Notes: generated by a model not told the origin, from the letters alone. A stretch of DNA of 64,000 nucleotides from Oribacterium sp. (GCA_004554245.1 SFND01000006.1:1-64000); one strand, 5' to 3'; numbered from the stretch's first letter, positions 42,136-51,798 are shown. Made by a program: numbers and translations.

Positions 42136-42208
42136 TGATATAATACCTTGATTCATGGTAACAGTTTAGACAGGCAGGGGACCCGCAGGGGCGGCAACGG
42201 AACTGTTA
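42136..42208 (+). promoter_or_regulatory. Extended -10 promoter and hairpin leader of the MBOAT gene
   Basis: TGATATAAT (TG at 42136-42137, TATAAT at 42139-42144) is an extended -10 box. The leader holds a stem TAACAGTT (42159-42166) / AACTGTTA (42201-42208). The leader's first half repeats a sequence found at 35144-35167. Confidence 0.5.
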
Positions 42209-42233
42209 TGATTCATAGTGATGTGAGGTTTTT

Positions 42234-44093
42234 ATGAGCTTTTCGAGTCTGATTTTCATAGCGCTGTTTCTGCCGGTTTTCATGATCGCTTCTGTGCTTG
42301 CGCGTGGAAATCAGCGGAAGAACCTCGTGCTGCTCCTCTTTTCTCTGATTTTCTATGCCTTCGCGGGGCTCACGAAGCTTGCGCTGCTCCTCATGGTGAC
42401 GATGCTCGCCTGGTTCAGCGGGCAGCGCATCGGACGGGCGCTACAGTTCGCGGCTTCGGAAAATCCGGACTATCAGGAGGGCGATGATGATTTCCAGAGT
42501 CCGGACGCGGAGCGGATCCGTGTCGAGGGGCAGAGGCGTGCCCGTGCGTGGCTGATCCTCGCGCTCGTGCTGCTGATCGCGGTGCTTCTCTTTTATAAGC
42601 TTGCCGGACCGATCTGCCGGAGTCTGTTTCTGACCAATGCAGACGACCTGGACGCAGGTGGTGGTGCCACGACGGGAATGGCTGCGGCCATCCTCGCGTA
42701 TGTCCGAAACATTGGACTCCCACTCGGCATTTCCTTCTATATATTTAAGCTGATCAGCTACGTCGCCGACGTCTATACGAAAAAGACGGAGCCGGGCGAT
42801 TTCTTCCATGTGCTGCTCTATACCGTGACCTTCCACCAGGTGGCGCAGGGCCCGATCACGCGCTTCGGCGAGATGGCCGAGGAGATGGACCATCGGCGCG
42901 CGGATGCCGAGGATCTGGTAGAGGGCCTCTGGCGCTTTATGGTGGGCCTCGCGAAGAAGACCGTACTCGCGGATCATCTCGGCACACTCGCGGAGACCTT
43001 CCTGCCGCTCGCCGGTAACACCACGTTCTCCGTCGGCGGTGCCTACCTCGGTGCGCTCTGCTACATGCTGCAGCTCTATCTCGATTTCTCTGCCTACTCC
43101 GACATGGCGCTCGGCCTCGGTCGGATGATCGGCTTCCACTATCCGGAAAACTTCAACTATCCATATATCGCGGTTTCTGTGCGTGACTTCTGGCGTCGCT
43201 GGCACATTTCGCTGAGCCGTTTCTTCCGGGATTATGTATACATCCCGCTGGGCGGGAATCGTGTATCGACCGGACGGCTGATGCTGAATCTGCTTGCCGT
43301 TTGGGCGTTGACCGGCTTCTGGCATGGCAGCAGCTGGAATTTTATCCTCTGGGGACTTTACTACTTCGTCTTCATCGCGATCGAGAATTTCGTGAAGAAA
43401 TTCCAGAAAGCGAAGGCAGTGTCTGGCACAGACGCTACGGACGGCGCAGTTGCCGCTGCAGGCCCGGCTTCAGCTGCGGACACGAAGCGCAACGCGCAGG
43501 CACCGCGTCGCTCGCCGCTGCCGGCGCTCACGCGTGCGCTTGGTCACCTCTACACCCTGATCGTCGTGTTCTTCGGCTGGGTGCTGTTCCGCTTCAGTGA
43601 TTTCCAGGTGCTGCGCGAGGTGCTCCGCACGATGTTCTTCCTGAGCGGACGTGCGACGGTCGATGCGGCGGAGCTTTTGACCCTCCGCAGTAATCTGTTC
43701 TTCCTGATCTTTTCCATCATCGCCTGCACACCACTCGGTGCCCGTCTCGCCGCGAAGCTGCGGGCGTTCTATGATGCGAGCCTTCAGCAGGAGGCGCGCG
43801 AGAAGCAGCAGCTCGAGCGTGAGAAGGCGCGTTATCAGAAGGAAACCGAGATCGATCAGCAGGTGCAGCGCCTCGACGCCAGCATCGAGGGCCTCGAGGA
43901 GGAAGACGCCGAGAATCACGAGCGCGTCGCTACCCGGATGAAGCGCCGCATCACGAAGAGCAGCGAAGCCCGTCGCCGGAGCGAGGGCCTGTACTACGGC
44001 CTCCGCCTCCTCCTGATGCTCCTGCTCCTCGCACTCTCCATCGTCTCGATGGTCGGCGCCAGCTACACCCCGTTCCTGTATAATCAGTTCTGA
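42234..44093 (+). CDS. MBOAT-family O-acyltransferase (AlgI/DltB type)
   Basis: This membrane-bound O-acyltransferase moves acyl groups across the membrane for acetylation of a wall or exopolysaccharide. Signature segments are GISFYIFKLISYVADVYT, FHQVAQGPITRF, the DFWRRWHISLSRFFRDYVYI block, and catalytic-histidine motif LTGFWHGSSWNFILWGLYY. The product (619 aa) is about 150 residues longer than usual. There is a charged loop near residue 75, an Ala-rich linker near 400, and a strongly predicted coiled coil (about 510-585, with KQQLEREKARYQKETEI) before the last helix. The DHHW gene downstream is its expected partner. Confidence 0.9.
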   Translation: MSFSSLIFIALFLPVFMIASVLARGNQRKNLVLLLFSLIFYAFAGLTKLALLLMVTMLAWFSGQRIGRALQFAASENPDYQEGDDDFQSPDAERIRVEGQRRARAWLILALVLLIAVLLFYKLAGPICRSLFLTNADDLDAGGGATTGMAAAILAYVRNIGLPLGISFYIFKLISYVADVYTKKTEPGDFFHVLLYTVTFHQVAQGPITRFGEMAEEMDHRRADAEDLVEGLWRFMVGLAKKTVLADHLGTLAETFLPLAGNTTFSVGGAYLGALCYMLQLYLDFSAYSDMALGLGRMIGFHYPENFNYPYIAVSVRDFWRRWHISLSRFFRDYVYIPLGGNRVSTGRLMLNLLAVWALTGFWHGSSWNFILWGLYYFVFIAIENFVKKFQKAKAVSGTDATDGAVAAAGPASAADTKRNAQAPRRSPLPALTRALGHLYTLIVVFFGWVLFRFSDFQVLREVLRTMFFLSGRATVDAAELLTLRSNLFFLIFSIIACTPLGARLAAKLRAFYDASLQQEAREKQQLEREKARYQKETEIDQQVQRLDASIEGLEEEDAENHERVATRMKRRITKSSEARRRSEGLYYGLRLLLMLLLLALSIVSMVGASYTPFLYNQF

Positions 44094-44191
44094 TGTCTCC
44101 GGCGACCCGCGGGCGTCGCGCGTAAAGCGCTGCGCCCGTTCCACGTCCATGGCATCCCGCGACCGGCTGAGCCGCCGGCCTATCGAAAAGC

Positions 44192-45643
44192 ATGAAACCA
44201 GTTTCTGAAAATGAACATGAAAAACCGCATAAAGAGATGCGCGGCGTTCAGATCGTTGCGGTCGCCGCAGCGCTGATCGCCACCGTACTTCTCGGCATTG
44301 GCCTCGCCCTGCCACTCCGCCCGACGTACTCTGCCTCCGAGAAGCGCGCCCTCGCGAGCTTTCCGACCGCGACCACGGAGACCCTCCTGTCCGGTGCGTA
44401 CTTCACAGACCTCGCGACCTGGTTCTCCGACACCTTTCCGTGCCGCGAGACCCTGCTCAGCCTCGGCGCGAAGCTCGAGAGCCTCTATGGCCCGCAGGGT
44501 GAGTCCTTCTACGGAAACCGGTCCACGGCCGTCGCGGATACGATTCCGGAGACCGCCGAGTCGCTCGCGCCGGTCATGACCCTCGCCGCTGCGGAGCCGG
44601 AGGGCGCCGCGGATGAGGCCAATGCTTCGGCCACGCCATCGTCACTTGCACATGACAAGTCGGCGACGGGTGCGCTCGATCAGTATGCCGCCCTCGTCGA
44701 GACGAATGCCGACGGTACGCTGAAGGAGAAAAAGGCAGAAAAAGCGGAGGTGAACGGCGAGCAGGCCGGCAGCATCTACGTCACGAACCACCGCGGCTAC
44801 GAAATCTACTATTATAATCAGGGCGGTGCAGTGAAGTATGCGTCCATGATCAACACCTATCGGGCGCGCTTCCCGAAGTGTGAGGTCTACGATATCCTCG
44901 TGCCGAACAGCTTCGGCGTCGAGCTCGACCGCAGTACGCAGGCGGCGCTCGGCTCCAGCAACATGGAGGACGCGTTCAACTACATCTACAGCATGATCGA
45001 TCCGGAGGTCCATAAGGTGTCCGTCTTCGAGACGCTTCTGCAGCATAAGAACGAGTACATCTACTTCCATACCGACCACCACTGGACCGGACTCGGGGCG
45101 TACTATGCCTACATGCGCTTCTGCGATGCGAAGGGCATCGAGCCGCACAGCCTCCGGGACTACCAGAAGGAGAGCTTCGATGGCTTCTACGGCACCTTCT
45201 ACTTCTCGACGAACCGCTCCGAGGCGCTAAAGCAGAACCCGGATACTGTCGAGGCCTGGCTGCCGATCGCGACGAACGAGATGGAGTACATCAACCAGCT
45301 CGGCGAGCAGGGCCATGCCCAGGTCATCAACGACGTCACGAATTCGAACGCCGGCGACAAGTACAGCGCTTTCATCCATGGCGATAATCCGCTGACGGTC
45401 ATCCATAATCCGCATCGAAGCGACGGCTCGGCCTGCGTCCTCATCAAGGAATCCTATGGCAATGCCTTCGCTCCGTACCTCGTGGATCACTATGAGGATG
45501 TCTATGTCGTCGACTATCGTCACTTCGAGGGCAGCATCGCGCAGCTGATCGAGGAGTACGGTGTGCAGGATATCATCTTCTTAAATAACGTGATGGCGCT
45601 CAGCGAGCGGGCATCCGGGATGATGATGGGACTGCTCGGGTGA
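44192..45643 (+). CDS. DHHW-family (AlgJ/AlgX-like) acetylation partner protein
   Basis: The 483-aa extracytoplasmic protein has one N-terminal membrane anchor (about residues 20-42). Its DHHW domain shows HTDHHWTGLGAYYAY near residue 293 and the nucleophile-type segment KESYGNAF near 420, matching the SGNH-like catalytic pair of AlgJ/AlgX/PatB proteins, which transfer acetyl to polysaccharide. It follows the MBOAT gene by 98 bases, the standard two-gene O-acetylation module. The start ATG has no clear ribosome site; a second in-frame ATG at residue 16 directly precedes the anchor and is an alternative. Confidence 0.85.
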   Translation: MKPVSENEHEKPHKEMRGVQIVAVAAALIATVLLGIGLALPLRPTYSASEKRALASFPTATTETLLSGAYFTDLATWFSDTFPCRETLLSLGAKLESLYGPQGESFYGNRSTAVADTIPETAESLAPVMTLAAAEPEGAADEANASATPSSLAHDKSATGALDQYAALVETNADGTLKEKKAEKAEVNGEQAGSIYVTNHRGYEIYYYNQGGAVKYASMINTYRARFPKCEVYDILVPNSFGVELDRSTQAALGSSNMEDAFNYIYSMIDPEVHKVSVFETLLQHKNEYIYFHTDHHWTGLGAYYAYMRFCDAKGIEPHSLRDYQKESFDGFYGTFYFSTNRSEALKQNPDTVEAWLPIATNEMEYINQLGEQGHAQVINDVTNSNAGDKYSAFIHGDNPLTVIHNPHRSDGSACVLIKESYGNAFAPYLVDHYEDVYVVDYRHFEGSIAQLIEEYGVQDIIFLNNVMALSERASGMMMGLLG

Positions 45644-45763
45644 GCGCCTGGAGGGCTGGCAGCAGAAACGCAGTACCCCGAGCTCGGAAGACTCTAAAAT
45701 TCCAGTCCTCCGGGCTCTCATGCCCGAGCGGTTACCGGCAGCAGAAGCAAAAAGTACAAACGC

Positions 45764-45792
45764 TTGCAAAAGCGTGTACACTCACTTATAAT
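45764..45792 (+). promoter_or_regulatory. Promoter of murA
   Basis: TTGCAA (45764-45769), a 17-base spacer and TATAAT (45787-45792). Upstream, 45644-45735 contains inverted segments around CGGAAGACT/AGTCCTCCG and probably ends transcription of the DHHW gene. Confidence 0.75.
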
Positions 45793-45860
45793 TTATAAGA
45801 TTTAACAGTCTGAATAATGCGGTTCTTATGCTCTGCGCATAGGAAACTTACAGGAGATAT

Positions 45861-47156
45861 ATGGAACAGTTTATCATGAAAGGTGGCACCCCTCTTCACG
45901 GCGAGGTCGTGATCGGCGGGGCGAAGAATGCCGCACTGGGCATCATCGCCGGCGCACTTTTAACAGATGAAGATGTGATTATAGAGAATCTGCCGGACGT
46001 GCGTGACATCAACGTTATGCTTGAGGCATTGAAGGAGATCGGCGCCGTCGTCGAGCGTATCGATCGTCATACCGCGAAGATCAGCGCCGTGGGCGTGACG
46101 AGCGTATCGATCGACGACGAGTACATCCGGAAGATCCGGGCATCCTACTACTTTATCGGCGCACTGCTGGGCAAGCATCACATGGCGGATGTTCCGCTTC
46201 CGGGCGGCTGTGCGATCGGTTCCCGTCCGATCGACCAGCACATCAAGGGCTTCCGGGCCCTCGGTGCGAAGGTAGAGATCCGGAACGGCTGTGTACAGGC
46301 CGCTGCCTCCGAAGGACTTCACTCCTCCCACATCTACCTCGACGTCGTATCCGTCGGCGCGACCATCAACATCATGCTGGCTGCCGTCCTCGCAGAGGGC
46401 AGAACCATCATCGAGAACGTGGCGAAGGAGCCGCACATCGTCGATGTCGCGAACTTCCTGAACTCGATGGGGGCCAACATCAAGGGCGCCGGTACGGATA
46501 CGATCCGCATCCGTGGCGTCCGCCGCCTGCATGGCACGACCTACGCCGTCATCCCGGACCAGATCGAGGCAGGCACCTTCATGTGTGCCGCCGCGGCGAC
46601 CCGTGGTGACATCCTGATCAAGAACGTCATCCCGAAGCACCTGGAGTCGATCACCGCGAAGCTGCTCGAGATGGGCAACACGGTCTATGAGTACGATGAG
46701 GCCGTACGCGTCGTGGGCGCGCCGGTGCAGCATCCGACCGATGTGAAGACGCTCCCGTATCCGGGCTTCCCGACCGACATGCAGCCGCAGATGTCCGTGA
46801 CCCTGGCCCTCGCCGATGGCACCTCGGTCGTCACCGAATCCATCTTCGAGAACCGCTTCAAGTATGTCGATGAGCTCGCGCGTATGGGCTCGAACATCAA
46901 GGTGGAGGGGAACGTCTCCGTCATCGATGGTGTGAAGCGCTTTATGGGTGCCAGTGTCAATGCACTCGACCTCCGCGCTGGTGCCGCTCTCGTCATCGCC
47001 GGCCTCGCCGCAGATGGCATCACGACGGTCCGCGACATCGTCTACATCCAGCGTGGCTATGAGCACTTCGAGCAGAAGCTGCAGGCCCTCGGCGCACAGA
47101 TCGAGCTGGTGGACAGTGAGCGCGAGGCGCAGAAGTTCCGGCTGAAGATCGGCTGA
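45861..47156 (+). CDS. murA: UDP-N-acetylglucosamine 1-carboxyvinyltransferase
   Basis: MurA makes the first committed step of peptidoglycan synthesis, adding enolpyruvate to UDP-GlcNAc. The 431-aa product has the GGAKNAALGIIAGALLTDE start, the loop PGGCAIGSRPIDQH carrying the catalytic cysteine (the target of fosfomycin), and a VNALDLRAGAALVIAGL segment near the end. The Cys is present, so fosfomycin sensitivity is possible. AGGAGATAT precedes the ATG. A second MurA paralogue is common in Firmicutes; this window cannot show which copy it is. Confidence 0.96.
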   Translation: MEQFIMKGGTPLHGEVVIGGAKNAALGIIAGALLTDEDVIIENLPDVRDINVMLEALKEIGAVVERIDRHTAKISAVGVTSVSIDDEYIRKIRASYYFIGALLGKHHMADVPLPGGCAIGSRPIDQHIKGFRALGAKVEIRNGCVQAAASEGLHSSHIYLDVVSVGATINIMLAAVLAEGRTIIENVAKEPHIVDVANFLNSMGANIKGAGTDTIRIRGVRRLHGTTYAVIPDQIEAGTFMCAAAATRGDILIKNVIPKHLESITAKLLEMGNTVYEYDEAVRVVGAPVQHPTDVKTLPYPGFPTDMQPQMSVTLALADGTSVVTESIFENRFKYVDELARMGSNIKVEGNVSVIDGVKRFMGASVNALDLRAGAALVIAGLAADGITTVRDIVYIQRGYEHFEQKLQALGAQIELVDSEREAQKFRLKIG

Positions 47157-47255
47157 CGTAGAAAGAGACAAATCATATAGCTTGTGTAGAATAGAAACTG
47201 TTTTCAACAGGGTCTGAAAGAACATCGCCGTGCAGGCGGCACAGCTTGGGATACG

Positions 47256-47294
47256 AAAAGACAGTGTTGAGTCCATGATTCGATACTGTCTTTT
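47256..47294 (+). terminator. Hairpin between murA and the permease gene
   Basis: AAAAGACAGT (47256-47265) is perfectly complementary to ACTGTCTTTT (47285-47294); the 3' arm ends in four T residues. Confidence 0.7.
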
Positions 47295-47319
47295 GTGAAT
47301 TTATGAAGGAGAAATGATT

Positions 47320-48600
47320 ATGGATCTAAGAGCCATCGCTTTTATTTTGTTCATTTTAATGTATGTGATTATGATTGCGAAGCCGAACTGGAAGATCTAC
47401 GCGATCTGGGGCGTCGCCATCGTCTTTATGCTGGTCGGGATCCTCCGGCCGAATCCGCTGTACATCCTGTCGGTCATCAACTGGAACGTCCTTATGATGA
47501 TCGGCGGCACGATGCTCGTCGTCTGGTTCTTCATCGAATCGAAGATGCCGAATCTGCTGGCGGATATCATCCTCGATAAGTGTGCAAATGTCATGTGGGT
47601 CATCATCCTGATGTCGCTGTTTGCCGGTGCGGTGTCGGCGTTTATCGATAATGTCGCTACCGTCCTCATGATCGCACCGGTGGCACTTGCGGTATGTAAG
47701 AAGCTCGATATCTCGCCGGTATCGATGATTCTGTCCATCGCCGTGTCCTCGAATCTGCAGGGTGCGGCGACGCTCGTCGGCGATACGACCTCCATCATGC
47801 TCGGTGACTATGCGAACATGAACTTCATGGAGTTCTTCTTCATGCATGGGCGTCCGGGTATTTTCTGGTCCGTCGAGTTCGGTGCACTGATGACGGTACC
47901 GGTGATGATTTTTCTCTTCCATAAGTATCGACAGCCGGTGGAGGCCAGCGAGAAGACCGTGGTGACGGATTACTTCCCGACGATCGCCCTGTGTGGTATC
48001 GTCGTTGCGCTCATCGTCGCGTCCTTCATCCCGAATACACCGGATATGATCAACGGTATCATCTGTATGACGATCGCGGCGATCTGTATGATCTGTGACT
48101 ATGCGCGGCATCGGAGTCACCTCAACCTCAAGCATGCGATCGCTTCGGTGGATGCGGATACGCTGCTGATCCTCGCGGGGCTGTTTATCGTGATCCGTGG
48201 CATCACGGATGTCGGGATCATCGATGCGGCCGCAGACCTGATCGTACGTGCAGGTGGCAGCAACATCTTCATGCTTTATACGATCATCGTGTGGGGCTCG
48301 GTGCTGTTCTCTGCGTTTATCGATAACATCCCGTATGTGGCGACTATGCTGCCGATCATCACGGGCATCTGTCAGCTGCTCGGGATCGAGCCGTATCTTC
48401 TGTACTTCGGGCTGCTGACCGGTGCGACGCTCGGCGGCAACATCACGCCGATCGGTGCGAGTGCGAACATCACGGCGGTCGGTATGCTGAAGGCTGGTGG
48501 CTATGAGGTATCGTTCGGCGATTTCATGAAGATCGGATTGCCGTTTACGCTGGCGGCGGTGCTCACCGGGTATGCGTTTATCTGGGTGTTCTGGGCGTGA
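47320..48600 (+). CDS. SLC13/ArsB-NhaD-type membrane permease
   Basis: This 426-aa polytopic protein belongs to the ion-transporter superfamily. It shows two inverted halves, each with an SAFIDN motif (FAGAVSAFIDNVATVLMIAP and SVLFSAFIDNIPYVATMLP). Each half also has a hairpin-type segment (LQGAATLVGDTTSIML and LGGNITPIGASANITAVG) of the kind that binds substrate in citrate, arsenite or Na+/H+ carriers. About eleven helices are predicted. ATG 47320 (eight bases after AAGGAG) is preferred over 47314. The substrate is uncertain: a dicarboxylate, arsenite or sodium/proton exchange are all possible. Confidence 0.85.
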   Translation: MDLRAIAFILFILMYVIMIAKPNWKIYAIWGVAIVFMLVGILRPNPLYILSVINWNVLMMIGGTMLVVWFFIESKMPNLLADIILDKCANVMWVIILMSLFAGAVSAFIDNVATVLMIAPVALAVCKKLDISPVSMILSIAVSSNLQGAATLVGDTTSIMLGDYANMNFMEFFFMHGRPGIFWSVEFGALMTVPVMIFLFHKYRQPVEASEKTVVTDYFPTIALCGIVVALIVASFIPNTPDMINGIICMTIAAICMICDYARHRSHLNLKHAIASVDADTLLILAGLFIVIRGITDVGIIDAAADLIVRAGGSNIFMLYTIIVWGSVLFSAFIDNIPYVATMLPIITGICQLLGIEPYLLYFGLLTGATLGGNITPIGASANITAVGMLKAGGYEVSFGDFMKIGLPFTLAAVLTGYAFIWVFWA

Positions 48601-48612
48601 CCGGATGAAGAT

Positions 48613-48659
48613 GGAGACGGAGACAGGGCTGTCCGAAGGGCAGCCCTGTCTCCGTCTCC
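48613..48659 (+). terminator. Strong hairpin after the permease gene
   Basis: A perfect 19-base stem (GGAGACGGAGACAGGGCTG, 48613-48631, against 48641-48659). The sequence after it is only partly T-rich (TATTTGT). Confidence 0.7.
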
Positions 48660-48695
48660 TATTTGTATGTGGTGAAAAATAATCTGAATTAGTGA

Positions 48696-48807
48696 TTGAC
48701 AATTAATTAACAGGCATGTATACTACTTGTAGTTTGATTGATAAATAATTAACGATAATTAATTATCAATCGACGTGAGATAATTTGATCTATAGTTGTT
48801 GCCACAA
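48696..48807 (+). promoter_or_regulatory. adhE promoter with downstream operator palindromes
   Basis: Near-consensus TTGACA (48696-48701), a 17-base spacer and TATACT (48719-48724). An inverted repeat GATTGATAA (48736-48744) / TTATCAATC (48763-48771) lies just past the start of transcription. TTGTTGCCACAA (48796-48807) precedes the ribosome site. Rex, the NADH sensor, is the usual regulator of adhE, but neither element is a clear Rex box. Confidence 0.7.
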
Positions 48808-48821
48808 AAAGGAGATCACAC

Positions 48822-51491
48822 ATGAGTAAGGAATTAAAGAATCCGGAGATCGTTAAGGACATGGATTCTCTGCAGGCGAAGATCGCGGTTGTCAGAGAAG
48901 CACAGGAGAAGTACGCAAACTTCACACAGGAGCAGGTAGATAAGATTTTCAACGCCGCTGCAACGGCTGCAAACCAGATGCGTATTCCGCTTGCACAAAT
49001 GGCAGTAGAGGAGACCGGTATGGGTCTCGTCGAGGATAAGGTCATCAAGAACAACTACGCCGCTGAGTATATCTACAACAAGTATAAGAATACGAAGACC
49101 TGTGGTGTCATCGATGAGGATCCGGCTTTCGGAACCAAGACGATCGCAGAGCCGCTGGGCCTCGTGGCTGCAGTTATCCCGACGACGAACCCGACATCGA
49201 CCGCTATTTTCAAGACGCTGATCTGCTTAAAGACCAGAAATGGTATCATCATCAGCCCGCACCCAAGAGCGAAGAAGTGCACCACTTATGCTGCAAAGGT
49301 CGTTCTCGATGCTGCTGTCAAGGCAGGTGCTCCGGAGAACATCATTGGCTGGATCGATGAGCCGTCTCTTGAGATGACGGATGAGATCATGCATGACGCA
49401 GACTGCATCCTTGCAACCGGTGGTCCTGGTATGGTAAACGCAGCGTATAGCTCTGGTACACCGGCACTCGGCGTAGGTGCAGGTAATGATCCTTGCATCA
49501 TCGATTCGACTGCAGATATCCAGATGGCCGTTTCTTCCATCCTTCATTCGAAGACCTTCGACTATGGTATGATCTGTGCTTCTGAGCAGACCTGCACCGT
49601 CGTAGCAGATGTGTATGATAAGGTAAAGAAGGAGTTTGAGTACAGAGGTGCGTACTTCCTGAGTAAGGAGGAGAAGGAGAAGGTTGGTAAGGTTATCATC
49701 ATCAACGGCTCCATGAACGCAAAGATCGTCGGCCAGCCGGCATGGAAGATCGCCGAGATGTGCGGCATCGAGATTCCGCACTCGAAGAAGGTCCTCATCG
49801 CAGAGGTGACCGATAACTCGAAGGCAGAGCCGTTCGCACATGAGAAGCTCGCGCCGGTACTTGGTATGTATAAGGCGAAGGATTTTGACTCTGCACTTGT
49901 AAGCTGTGAGAAGCTTCTGATGGAGGGCGGTCCTGGACATACTGCTTCCCTCTTCATCGATCCACGTGAGACCGAGAAGATCGCAAAGCACGCACATGTG
50001 ATGCATGCCTGCCGTATCCTCCTGAACCAGCCGTCTGCCCTGGGTGGTCTCGGTGATCTTTACAACTTCAAGCTCACTCCGTCTCTGACACTGGGCTGCG
50101 GCTCCTACGGTGGAAACTCTGTTTCTGAGAACGTCGGTGTCAAGCACCTGCTGAACTATAAGACTGTGACAGAGAGGAGAGAAAACATGCTCTGGTTCCG
50201 TACCCCATCTAAGGTTTACTTCAAGAAGGGCTGCATGCCAGTTGCCCTCGCTGAGTTAAAGGAAGTTTATGATAAGAAGAAGGTGTTCCTCGTAACCGAC
50301 TCCTTCCTCGATTCTGCAGGATACATCAAGCCGATCACCGACAAGCTCCATGAGCTCGGCATCGACTACCGCGTATTCTCACACGTACAGCCGGATCCTA
50401 CCCTGGCCAATGCTGAGGAAGGCGCTGAGCAGATGCGTCGTTATCAGCCGGATTGCATCATCGCCTTCGGTGGTGGTTCTGCGATGGATGCCGGTAAGAT
50501 CATGTGGGTTCTCTATGAGCACCCGGATGTAACCTTCGCCGATATGTCGATGCGTTACATCGATATCCGTAAGAAGGTTTACCAGTTCCCGAAGATGGGT
50601 GAGAAGGCACTCTTCGTAGCCATCCCGACCTCTTCTGGTACCGGTTCTGAGGTGACTCCGTTCGCGGTTATCACCGACCAGACCACGGGCACCAAGTACC
50701 CGATCACGGACTACGAGCTGCTTCCGAACATGTCGATCATCGATACCGACAACATGATGACACAGCCACGCGGCCTCACCGCTGCATCCGGACTCGATGT
50801 TCTCGTACACGCACTCGAGGCATACGCTTCCATGATGGCTACACCGTATACGGATGGTCTCGCTCTTCAGGCGATGAAGCGCGTCTTCGAGTACCTGCCG
50901 ACTGCTTTTAACGAGCCGACCAATGTCAAGGCCAGAGATGAGATGGCACACGCATCCTGCATGGCAGGTATGGCCTTCGCCAATGCCTTCCTCGGTGTCT
51001 GCCACTCCATGGCACACAAGCTCGGTGCTTACCACCACATCCCGCACGGCATCGCAAACGCACTCCTCCTCACCGAGGTTATCCGTTACAATGCGGCGGA
51101 GCAGCCACCAAAGATGGGTACCTTCCCTCAGTATGAGTATCCGCACACACTCCACAGATATGCAGAGTGCGCACGTTTCTGCGGTGTCGTTGAGAAGGAT
51201 GATGCGAAGGCTGTTCAGAAGTTCTGCGATAAGATCGTAGAGCTGAAGCGCACCGTCGGCATCAAGGAGCGCATCCAGGATTACAACGTAACGGAGGAGG
51301 ATTTCCTGAAGACCCTCGACGAGATGAGCACCAACGCATTCGATGATCAGTGCACCGGTGCAAACCCGAGATACCCGCTGATCTCCGACATCAAGGAGAT
51401 GTACAAGCTTGCATTCTACGGCAAGGCTTACCAGAAGAACGACGCAACACCAGTCGAGGTTCTTCCTTGCATGGATGAGTACACCGCTTAA
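48822..51491 (+). CDS. adhE: Bifunctional acetaldehyde-CoA / alcohol dehydrogenase
   Basis: AdhE reduces acetyl-CoA to acetaldehyde and then ethanol, regenerating NAD+ in fermentation; the enzyme forms spirosomes. The 889-aa product has the N-terminal aldehyde dehydrogenase domain with the thiol centre CASEQTC (Cys252) and a linker near 450. The C-terminal iron-dependent alcohol dehydrogenase carries GGGSAMDAGKIMW and the metal-site histidines in HSMAHKLGAYHHIPHG. The length is standard. Codon use is that of a highly expressed gene. A strong promoter, operator and terminator make it a single-gene transcript. Confidence 0.98.
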   Translation: MSKELKNPEIVKDMDSLQAKIAVVREAQEKYANFTQEQVDKIFNAAATAANQMRIPLAQMAVEETGMGLVEDKVIKNNYAAEYIYNKYKNTKTCGVIDEDPAFGTKTIAEPLGLVAAVIPTTNPTSTAIFKTLICLKTRNGIIISPHPRAKKCTTYAAKVVLDAAVKAGAPENIIGWIDEPSLEMTDEIMHDADCILATGGPGMVNAAYSSGTPALGVGAGNDPCIIDSTADIQMAVSSILHSKTFDYGMICASEQTCTVVADVYDKVKKEFEYRGAYFLSKEEKEKVGKVIIINGSMNAKIVGQPAWKIAEMCGIEIPHSKKVLIAEVTDNSKAEPFAHEKLAPVLGMYKAKDFDSALVSCEKLLMEGGPGHTASLFIDPRETEKIAKHAHVMHACRILLNQPSALGGLGDLYNFKLTPSLTLGCGSYGGNSVSENVGVKHLLNYKTVTERRENMLWFRTPSKVYFKKGCMPVALAELKEVYDKKKVFLVTDSFLDSAGYIKPITDKLHELGIDYRVFSHVQPDPTLANAEEGAEQMRRYQPDCIIAFGGGSAMDAGKIMWVLYEHPDVTFADMSMRYIDIRKKVYQFPKMGEKALFVAIPTSSGTGSEVTPFAVITDQTTGTKYPITDYELLPNMSIIDTDNMMTQPRGLTAASGLDVLVHALEAYASMMATPYTDGLALQAMKRVFEYLPTAFNEPTNVKARDEMAHASCMAGMAFANAFLGVCHSMAHKLGAYHHIPHGIANALLLTEVIRYNAAEQPPKMGTFPQYEYPHTLHRYAECARFCGVVEKDDAKAVQKFCDKIVELKRTVGIKERIQDYNVTEEDFLKTLDEMSTNAFDDQCTGANPRYPLISDIKEMYKLAFYGKAYQKNDATPVEVLPCMDEYTA

Positions 51492-51530
51492 TCAAATCGT
51501 TTGAACCTTGTGGCAACAAGTTCATAAATA

Positions 51531-51562
51531 AAAGCCGTCCGGATGTTTCCGGGCGGCTTTTT
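51531..51562 (+). terminator. Terminator of adhE
   Basis: AAAGCCGTCCGG pairs with the following CCGGGCGGCTTT, with T-rich ends. Confidence 0.85.
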
Positions 51563-51571
51563 ATTGCGGTG

Positions 51572-51665
51572 TCTTAAGAATTTCGTAATGGGGTCAGACC
51601 CCATAAATTTCAGTTTAGATTCTGTTTAGAAAAAATTAATGGGGTCAGACCACATAAACTTAAGA
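51572..51665. repeat. Second pair of GGGGTCAGACCCC repeat elements
   Basis: CTTAAGAATTTCGTAAT-GGGGTCAGACCCC-ATAAATTT (51572-51610) and TTAGAAAAAATTAAT-GGGGTCAGACCAC-ATAAACTTAAGAG (51627-51665) repeat both units found at 38261-38349, in the opposite order. One arm of the second copy carries a base change (CCAC for CCCC). Confidence 0.85.
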
Positions 51666-51798
51666 GGCGCAATAAACTGGTGCTTGGCGGTGAGCCATGA
51701 TATGATAAATGTGTTGATTCATCGGCACTTCGACAGAGTTTTTTCTGTTCGAGCCGGCAGAAGGTGATTTCTGTTCGGACAGGCAGAGGGTGGCGTTT

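Noticed and set aside
42125..42144. TTGACA and TATAAT as a classical promoter pair
   Set aside because: Only eight bases separate them. The TATAAT is better explained as an extended -10 (TGATATAAT) without the TTGACA.
45960..47276. Long open frame antisense to murA
   Set aside because: MurA is unmistakable on the plus strand; the antisense protein is Asp/Arg/His-rich nonsense typical of mirror frames.
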